DNA of 64,000 nucleotides from Skermanella rosea (GCF_016806835.2 NZ_CP086111.1:3899471-3963470); one strand, 5' to 3'; positions 43,068 to 54,608 are shown, counted from the first letter of the stretch. The notes: generated from the sequence alone by a model not told the origin. A program made the numbers and translations.

Positions 43068-44375
43068 TCAGGCCGTCGCGTTCTCCCGCGAGAACAGGTC
43101 GCGGAAGACCGGGAAGATTTCCCGGCGGGTACGGACCTTGCGCATGGCGATCGGCGCTCCCGGTTTCGCCACCAGCTTGTAGGTCCGCCAGAGATCGGTC
43201 TCGCGTCCCAGCGAGGAGCCGAGCGCCCCGCCCAGGCCGCCCTCGTAGTCCTGGCTGACCTCGATGTAGGCGAAGTACTGGCACATCGGCAGGATCACGT
43301 TTTCCAGCAGCGCCGCGGACTTGGCGTTGTCGTTCGACATGTTGTCGCCGTCCGACGCCTGGGCCGCGTAGATGTTCCACTCGGCTTCGGGATAGCGGTC
43401 CGCGATGATCCGGCGCATCTCCTCCAGCGCGGTGGAGACGACGGTACCTCCCGTCTCGGCGCTGTAGAAGAAGGTCTCCTCGTCGACCTCCTTGGCCTCG
43501 TGGGTGTGCCGGATGAAGACGATGTCGACGTGCCGGTAGCGCCGCTTCAGGAACAGGTAGAGCAGGATGAAGAACCGCTTGGCGAGGTCCTTCATGTGCT
43601 CCGTCATAGATCCCGAAACGTCCATCAGGCAGAACATCACCGCCTGGGCCACCGGACGGGGCACCCGCTCGAACCGGTTGTAGCGGACGTCCACCGGGTC
43701 GAGGTAGGGGATCACCTTGCTGCGGCGAAGCTGGCGCTCCAGCTCGCCGCGCAGCTCCGCCAGCCGCGCGTCGTCGGTGCCGCCGGCCTCCAGCTCTGCG
43801 ATCTCCTGCTCCAGGCGTTCGATCTCCTCCGGCTTGGGCCGGCGCAGCGCTATGCGCCTGGACAGGCTGTTGCGCATGGTGCGCACCAGGTTGAGGTTGG
43901 ACGGCGACCCGCTGGAGCTGTAGCCGGCGCGGTGCAGCGAGTAGTTCTCCGTCTGCTTGATCTTCTGCTTGACCAGATCGGGAAGTTCCAGGTCCTCCAT
44001 GAAGATGTCCAGGAACTCCTCCCGGCTGAGCACGAAGCGGAAATCGTCCTCGCCTTCGCCGTCGGGGCTGCCCTCCGAGCCGCCCCGCCCGCCGCCGCCT
44101 TCCGGCCGCGGGATGGTGTCACCTTCCACGAACTCCTTGTTGCCCGGCACCACGTGCTCGCGCAGCCCGCCGCTCGCCGAGCGGTGGAACGTCGGCTCGC
44201 GAACGCCGCCCGTGGAGATCGAGATCTTGTCGCCGTTCTCGATGTCCTGGATGCTGCGCTTGCCCGAGCTGTCGCGCACCGCCTTGACGATCTGCTCCTT
44301 GGCGCGGCGCAGGAAGCGCTGGCGGTTTGCCAGGCTTTTGCCCTTGGGATTGAGGCGCCGGTCAATGATGTTCAT
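43068..44375 (-). CDS. YeaH/YhbH family protein (DUF444)
   Basis: A 435-codon gene whose product matches DUF444: NIIDRRLNPKGKSLANRQRF at the N-terminus, an unstructured Gly/Glu-rich part and a VWA-like domain with the MIDAS motif DVSGSMTEHMKDLAK, then HTHEAKEVDEETFF and GDNMSNDNAK. It is the partner of PrkA/YeaG in a conserved stress operon. The ATG at 44375 is preferred; the upstream in-frame start at 44426 would overlap the prkA gene. Confidence 0.92.
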   Translation of the reverse strand: MNIIDRRLNPKGKSLANRQRFLRRAKEQIVKAVRDSSGKRSIQDIENGDKISISTGGVREPTFHRSASGGLREHVVPGNKEFVEGDTIPRPEGGGGRGGSEGSPDGEGEDDFRFVLSREEFLDIFMEDLELPDLVKQKIKQTENYSLHRAGYSSSGSPSNLNLVRTMRNSLSRRIALRRPKPEEIERLEQEIAELEAGGTDDARLAELRGELERQLRRSKVIPYLDPVDVRYNRFERVPRPVAQAVMFCLMDVSGSMTEHMKDLAKRFFILLYLFLKRRYRHVDIVFIRHTHEAKEVDEETFFYSAETGGTVVSTALEEMRRIIADRYPEAEWNIYAAQASDGDNMSNDNAKSAALLENVILPMCQYFAYIEVSQDYEGGLGGALGSSLGRETDLWRTYKLVAKPGAPIAMRKVRTRREIFPVFRDLFSRENATA

Positions 44376-44395
44376 ATCAGTGAACTTCCCTTCCC

Positions 44396-46342
44396 TCAGC
44401 CGGCCTGCTTCACTCGCATGTACCACTCGACCAGCCGGCGGACCTGCCGTTCAGTGTAGCCCCGCTCCATCATACGCTCGACGAAGTCGGAATGCTTCTT
44501 CTCGGTCTCGCTGTCCTTCTTGCTGCCGAAGCTGATCACGGGCAGCAGATCCTCCACCTGGCTGAACATGCGCCGCTCGATGACCTCCCGGATCTTCTCG
44601 TAGGAGGTCCATGACGGGTTGCGGCCGGCATTGTTGGCCCGGGCCCGCAGGGCGAACTTGACGACCTCGTTGCGGAAGTCCTTGGGGTTGGCGATGCCCG
44701 CCGGCTTCTCGATCTTGGTCAGCTCCTGGTTCAGCAGGTCGCGGTTCATCAACTGGCCGGTGTCGGGATCCTTGAAGTCCTGGTCCTCGATCCAGGCATC
44801 GGCATAATCGACATAGCGGTCGAACAGGTTCTGACCATAGTCGTGGTAGGATTCCAGGTAGGCTTTCTGGATCTCGTTGCCGATGAACTCCGCGTAGCGC
44901 GGCGCCAGCTCGCCCTTGATGAACTCCAGGTAGCGCTTCTCGGTGTCCTCCGGGAATTGCTCGCGCTTGATCGACTGCTCGAGCACATACATCAGGTGGA
45001 CCGGATCGGCCGAGATCTCGGTGTTGTCGTAGTTGAAGGTCGCCGCCAGCACCTTGAAGGCGAACCGGGTCGAGATGCCTTCCATGCCCTCGTCCACGCC
45101 GGCCGCGTCGCGGTATTCCTGCATCGACCGGGCCTTGGGGTCGGTCTCCTTCAGGGTCTCGCCGTCATAGATCCGCATCTTGGAATAGATGCTGGAGTTC
45201 TCGTGCTCACGCAGGCGCGACAGGACCGAGAAGCGGGCCATCATCTGAAGCGTCGCCGGCGCGCAGGGGGCGGCCGCCAGGTCGCTACCCTGGATCAGCT
45301 TGTGATAGATGCTCTGCTCCTCGGTCACCCGCAGGCAGTAAGGCACCTTGATCACGCAGATGCGGTCGATGAAGGCTTCGTTGTTCTTGTTGTTCTTGAA
45401 GCTCTGCCACTCCGCCTCGTTGGAGTGGGCCAGGATGATGCCCTGGAACGGCATGGCGCCGATATTCTCGGTGCCGACATAGTTGCCTTCCTGGGTCGCC
45501 GTCAGCAGCGGGTGCAGCATCTTGATCGGTGCCTTGAACATCTCGACGAATTCCAGGATGCCCTGGGTCGCCCGGTTCAGGCCGCCGGAGAAACTGTAGG
45601 CGTCGGGGTCGTTCTGGCTGAACATCTCCAGCTTGCGGATGTCGACCTTGCCGACCAGGCTGGATATGTCCTGGTTGTTCTCGTCGCCCGGCTCGGTCTT
45701 GGACACGCCGACCTGGCGGAGCTTGGACGGCATCAGCCGGACGACGCGGAACTTGGAGATGTCGCCGCCGAACTCGTCAAGCCGCTTGACCGCCCAGGGG
45801 CTCATCAGGCCGGTCAGGCGCCGGCGGGGAATGCCGAACTTGTCCTCCAGCACGGGACCCATCTGCTCGGGATCGAACAGGCCCAGCGGGCTCTCGAACA
45901 GCGGGCTGATCTCCTTGCCGGCCTTCAGCGCGTAGATCGGCTGGTGCTCCATCAACGACTTCAGCCGCTCCGCGAGGGAGGACTTGCCGCCGCCCACCGG
46001 GCCCAGCAGGTAGAGGATCTGCTTGCGCTCTTCCAGTCCCTGCGCGGCATGCCGGAAGAAGCCGACGATGCGCTCGATCGTCTCCTCCATGCCGTAGAAG
46101 TCGCTGAAGGCGGGATAGACCTTGATCGTGCGGTTCATGAAGATACGGCCGAGGCGCGGGTCCTTGGCTGTATCCACGACCTCCGCCTCCCCGATCGCCG
46201 CCAGGATGCGTTCCGCGGCGGTGGAGTAGATCAGCGGGTCGCCCTTGCACGCCTCAAGGTACTCGACGAGGGTCATCTCGACTTCTTTGCGACCCTCGTA
46301 GTTCTGTGCGTAGCGAGAAAACAGGTCGTCGGCCGGGAACAT
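44396..46342 (-). CDS. prkA: PrkA family serine protein kinase / AAA+ (YeaG-like)
   Basis: A 648-residue PrkA protein: N-terminal AAA+ domain with P-loop LGPVGGGKSSLAERL (Lys120) and a C-terminal kinase-like domain. Family segments such as VYPAFSDFYGMEETIERIV, HSNEAEWQSFKNNKNNEAFI and DRICVIKVPYCLRVTEE are intact. In Bacillus PrkA behaves as an AAA+ protease-like factor, and in E. coli YeaG acts in nitrogen/starvation response. It is the first gene of the operon, with yeaH following after 20 bases and the start at ATG 46342 preceded by AGGAGT. Confidence 0.93.
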   Translation of the reverse strand: MFPADDLFSRYAQNYEGRKEVEMTLVEYLEACKGDPLIYSTAAERILAAIGEAEVVDTAKDPRLGRIFMNRTIKVYPAFSDFYGMEETIERIVGFFRHAAQGLEERKQILYLLGPVGGGKSSLAERLKSLMEHQPIYALKAGKEISPLFESPLGLFDPEQMGPVLEDKFGIPRRRLTGLMSPWAVKRLDEFGGDISKFRVVRLMPSKLRQVGVSKTEPGDENNQDISSLVGKVDIRKLEMFSQNDPDAYSFSGGLNRATQGILEFVEMFKAPIKMLHPLLTATQEGNYVGTENIGAMPFQGIILAHSNEAEWQSFKNNKNNEAFIDRICVIKVPYCLRVTEEQSIYHKLIQGSDLAAAPCAPATLQMMARFSVLSRLREHENSSIYSKMRIYDGETLKETDPKARSMQEYRDAAGVDEGMEGISTRFAFKVLAATFNYDNTEISADPVHLMYVLEQSIKREQFPEDTEKRYLEFIKGELAPRYAEFIGNEIQKAYLESYHDYGQNLFDRYVDYADAWIEDQDFKDPDTGQLMNRDLLNQELTKIEKPAGIANPKDFRNEVVKFALRARANNAGRNPSWTSYEKIREVIERRMFSQVEDLLPVISFGSKKDSETEKKHSDFVERMMERGYTERQVRRLVEWYMRVKQAG

Positions 46343-47355
46343 CGGTCACTCCTCTGTGAAAGGGTCTCCATTGGTCCTGCAGCGCTCGACTGGCTTCATA
46401 CGTCCACTTCTCCGCCAGGGCTGCCGCAGGCAACGAAAGTCGTCACTCCTCCCCGCCGAACTCTGAGGCTGTCCTTTTCTGGATCGTTACTTCTCCGGTC
46501 AAGACAGTTCCCGGCACCATAACGAATTAGCCTAGACCACCGACGGTTCGCATTCATCGAATCTATATAGCTAGTCTCAAAGAGATTTCTAACGCGATGC
46601 CTTAATTGCACGCGCCGGCTTGCCGTGTAGTTTCGAGAGCCGGTTTTTCCAAAGAATGATTCGTCAGCCACTCTGCCCCAATCAACTCCGCATGGTTGCC
46701 TTGGAATTGGACTATTCGATGGCAAAAGGGAGTATACCGCACTGCGGCGGCCTGAAGCAGACTTATCGGCCGCCCGGTCCGGGGCGCTCCATCGGAAGGT
46801 GTACGTGTCGGGCGAAACTGGCCGTGGCCGGAACGGCGAACCCTCGGCGCGGCAGTCGGACGAAATCGCCCGGCTGAGGCTATGACGGTCTGCGGTTCGT
46901 TGCTTCAAGCCGTTCCCCTTTCAGACACCCTGATGGTTAATCGTTACGTTAAGCGGCGCTTCGTTAACAAGGAGTTTCAAACACAAGCGGGCATCGGGGC
47001 AAGAGCGGATTGCGCGCACCGTTCCCGCCCTGCGGAATGTGGGCCGGCCCATGGACGCGTCCGGCTGCCCGAATGCATCCGTACTCCAGCCTCCCCCCGT
47101 CGCTTTCAGCCGATCAGCGCCGGAGCGGCACCACTTGGCGGGCGCCTTCATCCAGTATCTCCGCATGCGCTGTGATTAATCAAACACACCCAAGGCGTAC
47201 TCGTTCCGCCTTGCGCGGCACCCGAAACCGCCGTTAAAGACGAATCTTGCAGTTCGGTGACACCGACTCGATAGACCGGTCGGGCGGCTCCTTTCGGGGA
47301 CCATGCAACCCGGCCGCCACGCCACCTGTTGCAGGAATAAAACAGGAGGATGGAA
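46343..47355. other. 1-kb gene-poor gap upstream of prkA
   Basis: Several open frames of 60-170 codons exist on both strands here, but none has a good start, ribosome-binding site, hydrophobicity pattern or recognisable domain. Parts (46500-46620 and 46920-46990) are clearly richer in A and T than the flanks. The gap probably holds the promoters and a long 5' leader of the prkA operon and the promoter of the small gene at 47356. No sigma-54 type GG-N10-GC site was clear. Confidence 0.55.
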
Positions 47356-47529
47356 ATGGCCGATCCGAAACGAGATCCCGGACAGGAACATGGGGATACG
47401 CCCCGCACCGGCCGGAACGAACCGCCGGACGAACAGGAACAGACCGGGATCATCCCGGGCAAGGTTCCGGGCTCCCCCGCCGACCCGACGGACCCCCGGT
47501 TCCCCGGCAGCCAGCCGGACCTCGCCTGA
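47356..47529 (+). CDS. Very small Pro/Asp-rich protein (57 aa)
   Basis: A short frame translating as MADPKRDPGQEHGDTPRTGR and ending GSQPDLA, with GIIPGKVPGSPADPTDPRFP in between. AGGAGG lies 6 bases before the ATG at 47356, an excellent ribosome-binding site. Similar 50-60 residue Pro/Asp/Gly-rich proteins occur widely in alphaproteobacteria and are probably disordered. An ATG at 47350 is too close to the AGGAGG. The function is unknown. Confidence 0.68.
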   Translation: MADPKRDPGQEHGDTPRTGRNEPPDEQEQTGIIPGKVPGSPADPTDPRFPGSQPDLA

Positions 47530-47550
47530 GCGACGGGTCCGGCTTCGCCT

Positions 47551-49155
<1,605 letters not shown>

Positions 49156-49233
49156 GGCGGAATACCCTTTCCGATACCTGCGGTTCCCTGGGGAAACGCG
49201 CCTATCCGCCAATCGGCTCCAACCATTCCGCCC

Positions 49234-49746
49234 CTAGTGGATCATGACCCCGTCCGGAACCGTCGAGCCCGACGGCATGTCCCGGTAGGGCAGCATCAGG
49301 CCCCGCGCGGCGAACGCCTCGGCGAACCGCATCGCCCCGATCAGCAGGCCGTCGGGATGCGCGATGCCGGACAGGGTCTGCGCCGCGGTCTGGGCGAGCA
49401 GCCCGTCGCCGCGCTGGCAGGCGCCGAGGAGGACCAGCAGCAGGGCCTCGTCGTCGCCGACGCAGCGGCAGCAGGGCTGGTGGTGGGTGATGGTCCGCCG
49501 CGCCGTCCGGCGCAGCGCCTCGACCATCTCGGCCAATGCCGCCGCAGCCTCGCGCGCGACCGGCTCGCCGCAGCGGCGCTGAAAGCCGCGCCAGACCGTC
49601 TCCCACTGTTCCGGCGCCTGGTGGCGCACGCCCAGGACCCAGCGGCGGAACGCCCACACGATCAGGGATTCGGCATCCTCCTGCTCCGGGACGAAATCGA
49701 GGTCCGGCATGCTGGCGGTCGATCGGTCGAGCATCTGGTACGACAT
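49234..49746 (-). CDS. Hypothetical Cys-rich protein downstream of a Fur-like box
   Basis: A 170-residue helical protein starting MSYQMLDRSTASMPDLDFVP. It has a small Cys/His cluster (ITHHQPCCRCVGDDEALLLV) that could bind iron, Fe-S or zinc, then LLGACQRGDGLLAQTAAQTL. No family is recognised. The ATG at 49746 is preferred over the upstream in-frame start at 49857, because the palindromic Fur-like box at 49757-49777 would otherwise be inside the gene. The gene is probably induced by iron limitation if the box is real. Confidence 0.6.
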   Translation of the reverse strand: MSYQMLDRSTASMPDLDFVPEQEDAESLIVWAFRRWVLGVRHQAPEQWETVWRGFQRRCGEPVAREAAAALAEMVEALRRTARRTITHHQPCCRCVGDDEALLLVLLGACQRGDGLLAQTAAQTLSGIAHPDGLLIGAMRFAEAFAARGLMLPYRDMPSGSTVPDGVMIH

Positions 49747-49756
49747 GGGAACCCCC

Positions 49757-49777
49757 TGAAAGTGATAATCACTCGCA
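49757..49777. promoter_or_regulatory. Fur-like operator
   Basis: The core AGTGATAATCACT (49761-49773) is a perfect palindrome around a central A, with TGAA on the left and CGCA on the right. The GATAATC/GATTATC heart is the classic Fur box core. It ends 10 bases upstream of the start codon of the Cys-rich gene on the minus strand. Confidence 0.6.
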
Positions 49778-49962
49778 TTCTCTTCCCATGGATACTCCTG
49801 TTGAGAGTCGTTCGCAACACATCCGGAGGGCATAGGCGCGACAGAGTGGCGCAGCATCCATCCCGAACCGCCGCAGTGTCCCGCTGATTAACCTTGAATT
49901 CGCGAAGATGAGAAAGACTCGCGGGAACAAGGCAGACTCAAAACATGGCCGAGGGTGCAACG

Positions 49963-51717
49963 ATGTTCTCCGGAATGAGCATAAGGCGAAAGATCCTCCT
50001 GATCGTCGGCGCCGGCCTGGTGGGACTGCTGACCGTCACCGCCGCGGCCCTGGGCACCCTGAGGAGCCAGATGTTCGCGGACCGGCAGGTCCAGACGCGC
50101 CAGCTGGTGGAGGTCGCCGTCGCCCAGGTCGATCATTACGCCAAGCTCGCCGCGGCAGGATCCATGACGCAGGAGGCCGCGAAGGCGGCGGCCCTGGCCG
50201 GCATCACGGCCCTGCGATATGCGGACGGCGAGTATTTCTTCGTCCTCGACCCGTCCGGCACGGTCCTCGCCCACGGCACGAATCCCCAGCTGGTCGGGAG
50301 GAACCTACGGGACACCAAGGACGCCAACGGTTTCGCCTTCGTCGGGGAGATGACCCGGCGCGCGATCGCCGACGGTTCGGCCGTCGTCCGCTATGTCTGG
50401 CCGAAGGCGGGATCGACGAAGCCGCAGCCGAAGATCGGCTATGCCGGCCATTACAAGCCCTGGGACTGGGTGGTCGGCTCGGGCCTCTACGTGGACGATG
50501 CGGAGGCCGCCTTCCTGCTGAGCGGCCTGGAACTGGGAGCGGTCTGCCTGGTCATCCTGATCGTCCAGGGGCTGATCGCGGCGGCCCTGGCGCGCGCCAT
50601 CGTCCGCCCGATCCCCGTCATGCAGAACTCCATATCGGCGGCCAGGACGGGCGACCTGTCGCGGACGGTCGGCATCGACAGCGGCGACGAGATCGGCGCC
50701 ATGGCGCAAGACTTCAACCATCTGCTGGAGAGCCTGAGGGACAGCCTGGGGCAGGTCAGCGAGGCCAGCGGCTCGGTCTCCACCGCGTCGGTCGAACTCT
50801 CCGCCTCCGCGGAGGAGATGAGCCGGAACGCGGAAACCATGAACGGCCACGCCGACCAGATCAACAGCGCCGTCGTCGGCGTGGTCGGCGCCGTCGGCGA
50901 CCTGACCGCCATCGCCGAGGAGCTGGCGAGCAGCGCCGACGGCGTCGCCGCCGCGTCGGAGGAGATGATCGCGTCGATCCGCGAGGTGGCGCGCCATGCC
51001 GCGGCCAGTTCCGACGTCGCGCACAAGGCCTCCTCCGCCGCCGACCAGGCGCGCGACACCTTGCAGGGCGCCGAGCAGGCGATCCGGTCGGCGGTCGACA
51101 ACATCCGCCAGCTGTCCCAGAACAGCACGGAGATCGGCGAGGTGATCCAGGTGATCTCCGACATCGCCGAGCAGACCAACCTGCTGGCGCTGAACGCCAC
51201 GATCGAGGCGGCGCGGGCCGGCGAGGCGGGGAAGGGTTTCGCCGTCGTCGCGACCGAGGTCAAGAACCTGGCGACCCAGAGCGCCCGGGCCGCCGAGCAG
51301 ATCGCCCACCGGATCACCGCGACCCAGGAACAGACCGAGCGGTCCGTCACGTCGATCGACCAGGTCGCCGACGCCATGTCCAGGGTCTCCGGATCGATCG
51401 GCGCGATCCACGAGGTGATCTCGCAGATCGACCGGATCGCCGGATCGATCGCGGCCGAGGTGGACCAGCAGAGCGCCACCACCAGCGAGATCGGCCGCAA
51501 TGTCGGGCAGGTCGCGACCTCGGCCAAGGCGGTGGCGTCGGACACCAGCCAGACGGCGGAGGAGGCGAAGCTGGTCAGCGAGGCGGTCCGCACCATGGTC
51601 GCCATCGCGCAGAGCACAGCGGCCGGCGCCACCGAGACGTCGAGCGCCGCGGCGGAGCTCAGCCGGCTGGCGAACCAGCTCGACGGGCTCGTCGGGCGCT
51701 ACAAGCTGAGCGCCTGA
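49963..51717 (+). CDS. Methyl-accepting chemotaxis protein with Cache sensor domain
   Basis: A 584-residue transmembrane chemoreceptor. TM1 (about residues 10-35), a periplasmic single Cache domain ([40 protein letters not shown]), TM2 (about 185-210), a HAMP-like stretch, and the cytoplasmic signalling domain with the highly conserved hairpin [20 protein letters not shown]. It transmits ligand binding to CheA/CheW; the ligand is probably a small organic acid or amino acid. The ATG at 49963 has GAGGG at good spacing; 49945 is an alternative. No che genes are adjacent. Confidence 0.92.
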   Translation: MFSGMSIRRKILLIVGAGLVGLLTVTAAALGTLRSQMFADRQVQTRQLVEVAVAQVDHYAKLAAAGSMTQEAAKAAALAGITALRYADGEYFFVLDPSGTVLAHGTNPQLVGRNLRDTKDANGFAFVGEMTRRAIADGSAVVRYVWPKAGSTKPQPKIGYAGHYKPWDWVVGSGLYVDDAEAAFLLSGLELGAVCLVILIVQGLIAAALARAIVRPIPVMQNSISAARTGDLSRTVGIDSGDEIGAMAQDFNHLLESLRDSLGQVSEASGSVSTASVELSASAEEMSRNAETMNGHADQINSAVVGVVGAVGDLTAIAEELASSADGVAAASEEMIASIREVARHAAASSDVAHKASSAADQARDTLQGAEQAIRSAVDNIRQLSQNSTEIGEVIQVISDIAEQTNLLALNATIEAARAGEAGKGFAVVATEVKNLATQSARAAEQIAHRITATQEQTERSVTSIDQVADAMSRVSGSIGAIHEVISQIDRIAGSIAAEVDQQSATTSEIGRNVGQVATSAKAVASDTSQTAEEAKLVSEAVRTMVAIAQSTAAGATETSSAAAELSRLANQLDGLVGRYKLSA

Positions 51718-51808
51718 TCCACCCCTTGCCCCGGCGCCCCTGGCCCGCGGCGGATTGTCCCGCTATGGTCCTCCCTTCCGACACAACGACACAGGAAGGA
51801 AGAAAACC

Positions 51809-52276
51809 ATGGCGGGAACCATCGCGGCGCGCCTGACGGAACTGGGCATCGACCTGCCGAAAGTGGCGGCTCCGGCCGGGGCCTACGTGCCCTATACCCT
51901 GTCCGGCAAGATCCTGTTCGTCTCCGGCCAGATCCCCATGCGGGACGGCTCGCTGACCCACAAGGGCAAGGTCGGGACCGACGTTTCCGTCGAGGACGGC
52001 CATGCCTGCGCCCGGGTCTGCGCGCTCAACATCCTGGCCCAGGTGGCTGCCGCTTGCGGCGGCGACCTGGACAAGGTCGCGCGGTGCCTCAAGCTGGGCG
52101 GCTTCGTCAATTGCGGTCCCGATTTCAACGACCATCCCAAGGTCATCAACGGCGCGTCGGAACTGATGCTGGAAGTCTTCGGCGAGGCCGGCAAGCACGC
52201 GCGGTTCGCGGTCGGCGCCCCGTCGCTGCCGCTGGGATGCTCGGTCGAGGTCGAGGCGGTCTTCGAACTGAAGTGA
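51809..52276 (+). CDS. RidA family protein (enamine/imine deaminase-like)
   Basis: A 155-residue RidA/YjgF-family protein of the longer type: AARLTELGIDLPKVAAPAGA, the segment LFVSGQIPMRDGSL and the substrate-Arg region ARFAVGAPSLPLGCSVEVEA. RidA hydrolyses reactive 2-aminoacrylate, though the longer subfamily has a less certain function. AGGAAGGAAG precedes the ATG. It is followed by the FemAB-like gene after 40 bases in the same direction, so the two may be co-transcribed. Confidence 0.9.
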   Translation: MAGTIAARLTELGIDLPKVAAPAGAYVPYTLSGKILFVSGQIPMRDGSLTHKGKVGTDVSVEDGHACARVCALNILAQVAAACGGDLDKVARCLKLGGFVNCGPDFNDHPKVINGASELMLEVFGEAGKHARFAVGAPSLPLGCSVEVEAVFELK

Positions 52277-52316
52277 GCGTCTTGCGCCGCAGCGCGAAAC
52301 GCTTAATTCTCTGGTC

Positions 52317-53483
52317 ATGCCAGATGGAAACGACAGCATCACGGTCAAGGTGATACCGGGTATCGGCGCGGTCGACGCCGCCGCCTGGGATGCCTGTGCC
52401 GGCGCGGAGAACCCGTTCCTCAGCCACGCCTTCCTCGGGGCGCTCGAAGACAGCGGGTCCTGCCGCGCCGTGACCGGCTGGCAGCCCCAGCATCTGGTGC
52501 TCGAAAGCCCGGAAGGCGGGGTCTGGGGAGCGGTCCCGCTCTACCTGAAGAGCCATTCCTACGGCGAATACGTGTTCGACCACGCCTGGGCGAACGCGTA
52601 CGAGCGGGCGGGCGGCAGCTACTATCCCAAGCTCCAGGCCGCCGTCCCCTTCACGCCGGTGACCGGCCCGCGCCTGCTGGTCCATCCCGAGGCCCCCGCC
52701 GGGGTCGCCCCGGCACTGATCTCGGCGATGGAGCAGCTCGGGCTGCGCCACGCCGTCTCCTCGATCCACGTCACCTTTCCGACCGAATCGGATTGGAACC
52801 GCTTCGGCGAGGCCGGCTGGCTCCAGCGGATCGGGCAGCAGTACCACTGGGAGAACCGGGGTTACGGCAGCTTCGACGATTTCCTGGGCGAGTTGAACTC
52901 CCGCAAGCGCAAGTCGATCCGGAAGGAACGGCGCGAAGTGGCGGAGACCGGCGTGAAGATCCACACCCTGACCGGTCCCGACCTGCGGCAGGAGCACTGG
53001 GACGTCTTCTACAAGTTCTACATGGACACCAGCGACCGGAAGTGGGGCAGCGCTTATCTGAACCGGAAATTCTTCCGCCAGCTGGGCGAGACCATGGCCG
53101 ACCGGGTCGTGCTGATCCTGGTCGAGGACGACGGCGACTGGGTCGCCGGCGCCCTGAACCTTCTCGGCAGCGATACGCTCTACGGCCGCAACTGGGGCTG
53201 CCTCGCCACGTACAAGCACCTGCATTTCGAGGCGTGCTACTACCGCGCCATCGACTTCGCGATCGAGCGAGGACTGAAACGGGTCGAGGCCGGCGCCCAG
53301 GGCCAGCACAAGATCCAGCGCGGCTACCTGCCGACCCCGACATACAGCGCCCACTGGATCCGCGATCCGGGATTCCGCGCGGCGGTCGCCGACTATCTCA
53401 GGCGCGAGCGGCCCGCCGTGGAAAGCGAGATCGCGATCCTGATGCAGGACAGCCCGTTCCGGCAGGAGAATAGCTGCGGCTGA
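52317..53483 (+). CDS. FemAB-like N-acetyltransferase superfamily protein (DUF482)
   Basis: A 388-residue GNAT-fold protein of the peptidogalycan-biosynthesis/FemAB-like type: AWDACAGAENPFLSHAFLGA, GAVPLYLKSHSYGEYVFDHA, HVTFPTESDW, FLGELNSRKRKSIRKERREV and LKRVEAGAQGQHKIQRGYLP. Members are widespread in proteobacteria and their acceptor is not known. It follows ridA in the same direction and converges on the CoA-transferase-type gene, 6 bases apart. Confidence 0.88.
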   Translation: MPDGNDSITVKVIPGIGAVDAAAWDACAGAENPFLSHAFLGALEDSGSCRAVTGWQPQHLVLESPEGGVWGAVPLYLKSHSYGEYVFDHAWANAYERAGGSYYPKLQAAVPFTPVTGPRLLVHPEAPAGVAPALISAMEQLGLRHAVSSIHVTFPTESDWNRFGEAGWLQRIGQQYHWENRGYGSFDDFLGELNSRKRKSIRKERREVAETGVKIHTLTGPDLRQEHWDVFYKFYMDTSDRKWGSAYLNRKFFRQLGETMADRVVLILVEDDGDWVAGALNLLGSDTLYGRNWGCLATYKHLHFEACYYRAIDFAIERGLKRVEAGAQGQHKIQRGYLPTPTYSAHWIRDPGFRAAVADYLRRERPAVESEIAILMQDSPFRQENSCG

Positions 53484-53489
53484 CCCGCG

Positions 53490-54608
53490 TCAGGCGGTCT
53501 TCCAGCGATCCAGTACGGCTTCCGCATCGACCTGCCGGAGAGGCGGCCGGGCCGGCGGCGGACCGCCGTCGACCCGCAGCCCGAACAGGGTCTCGACCAG
53601 GGGCTCGGCGTCCCCCGACACCCTCACCTGCCCGCGCGCGGCGACGTGGGGATGGGCGGGGACGTCGGCCAGCTCGGCCACCGTCTCGAAGCAGCAATCC
53701 ACGCCGGCGAACAGCGCTTCCCAGTGCGCCAGCGGCTCGGCCGCGACCGCGCCGGACACCTCCCGGATCAGGTCCCGCTGCGGCATCGGCTCGAACTGGC
53801 GCGGGGTCCAGTCGGGCCGGCCCAGGGTGGCGCAGAAGGCCGCCCAGAACTTCTCCTCGATGGCGCCCAGGCTGACGAACCGGCCGTCCGCCGTGCGATA
53901 GATCTGGTAGCAGGCCGCCCCTCCCGTCAGCAGGTCGCCCGCCGGGCGAGGAGGCGCGCCGCGCCGGGCCAGGGTGAGCGGCCAGGACTGCCACCCCAGC
54001 ACCGTCTCCATCAGGCTGAGGTCCAGGAAAGCCCCCTGCCCGGTCCTGCCCCGGCGGAACAGCGCGGCCGACACGGCGGCGACGGTCTGGATGGCGGCGG
54101 CATGGTCGGCCACCGGCGGATGGGCCATCGCCGGCGCACCCGCCGTTCCCGAAGAGGCCAGGCCGCCGCCCAGCGCCATATAGTTGATGTCATGGCCGGC
54201 ACGCAGGCGATAGGGGCCGTCCTGCCCCCAGCCGGACAGCGCCGCGTGGACGAGCCCCGGATTCAGCTCCCCGAGCCGCGCGCGCGACAGCCCGAGCCGG
54301 TCCAGGGTGCCCGGCCGGTAACTCTCGACCAGCACGTCGGCGGCCCGCACCAGGGACTCGAAAGATGTCCGGTCGGCGGCCTGCTTAAGGTCGAGCAGGA
54401 CCACGGCCTTGCCGGCATTGACCAGCTTGTAGGCGGGAGCCAGCCCGTCCGGATCGGTCCCGCCGAGCCGCCGCATCGGGTCGCCCGTGGGTGGTTCCAC
54501 CTTGACCACCTCGGCCCCCATGTCCGACAGCATCTGGGCGGCGAACGGACCCGGCAGGTACTGGCTGAGGTCGAGGACGCGGATGCCGTCGAGCAGGCCG
54601 CCGGTCAT
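53490..54608 (-). CDS. CaiB/BaiF CoA-transferase family protein (alpha-methylacyl-CoA racemase-like)
   Basis: A 372-residue member of CoA-transferase family III. The segment RLRAGHDINYMALGG contains the His-Asp pair and INY sequence typical of alpha-methylacyl-CoA racemases, and VKVEPPTGDPMRRLGGTDPD and AVVLLDLKQAADRTSFESLV are family landmarks. The enzyme would epimerise 2-methyl-branched acyl-CoA in branched fatty-acid breakdown, or transfer CoA. Its start overlaps the stop of the upstream gene by 4 bases. Confidence 0.88.
   Translation of the reverse strand: MTGGLLDGIRVLDLSQYLPGPFAAQMLSDMGAEVVKVEPPTGDPMRRLGGTDPDGLAPAYKLVNAGKAVVLLDLKQAADRTSFESLVRAADVLVESYRPGTLDRLGLSRARLGELNPGLVHAALSGWGQDGPYRLRAGHDINYMALGGGLASSGTAGAPAMAHPPVADHAAAIQTVAAVSAALFRRGRTGQGAFLDLSLMETVLGWQSWPLTLARRGAPPRPAGDLLTGGAACYQIYRTADGRFVSLGAIEEKFWAAFCATLGRPDWTPRQFEPMPQRDLIREVSGAVAAEPLAHWEALFAGVDCCFETVAELADVPAHPHVAARGQVRVSGDAEPLVETLFGLRVDGGPPPARPPLRQVDAEAVLDRWKTA

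Noticed and set aside
46396-46908. 170-codon open frame upstream of prkA, and a shorter one at 46620-46877 on the other strand
   Set aside because: Composition unlike real genes here, no ribosome-binding site and no recognisable domain.
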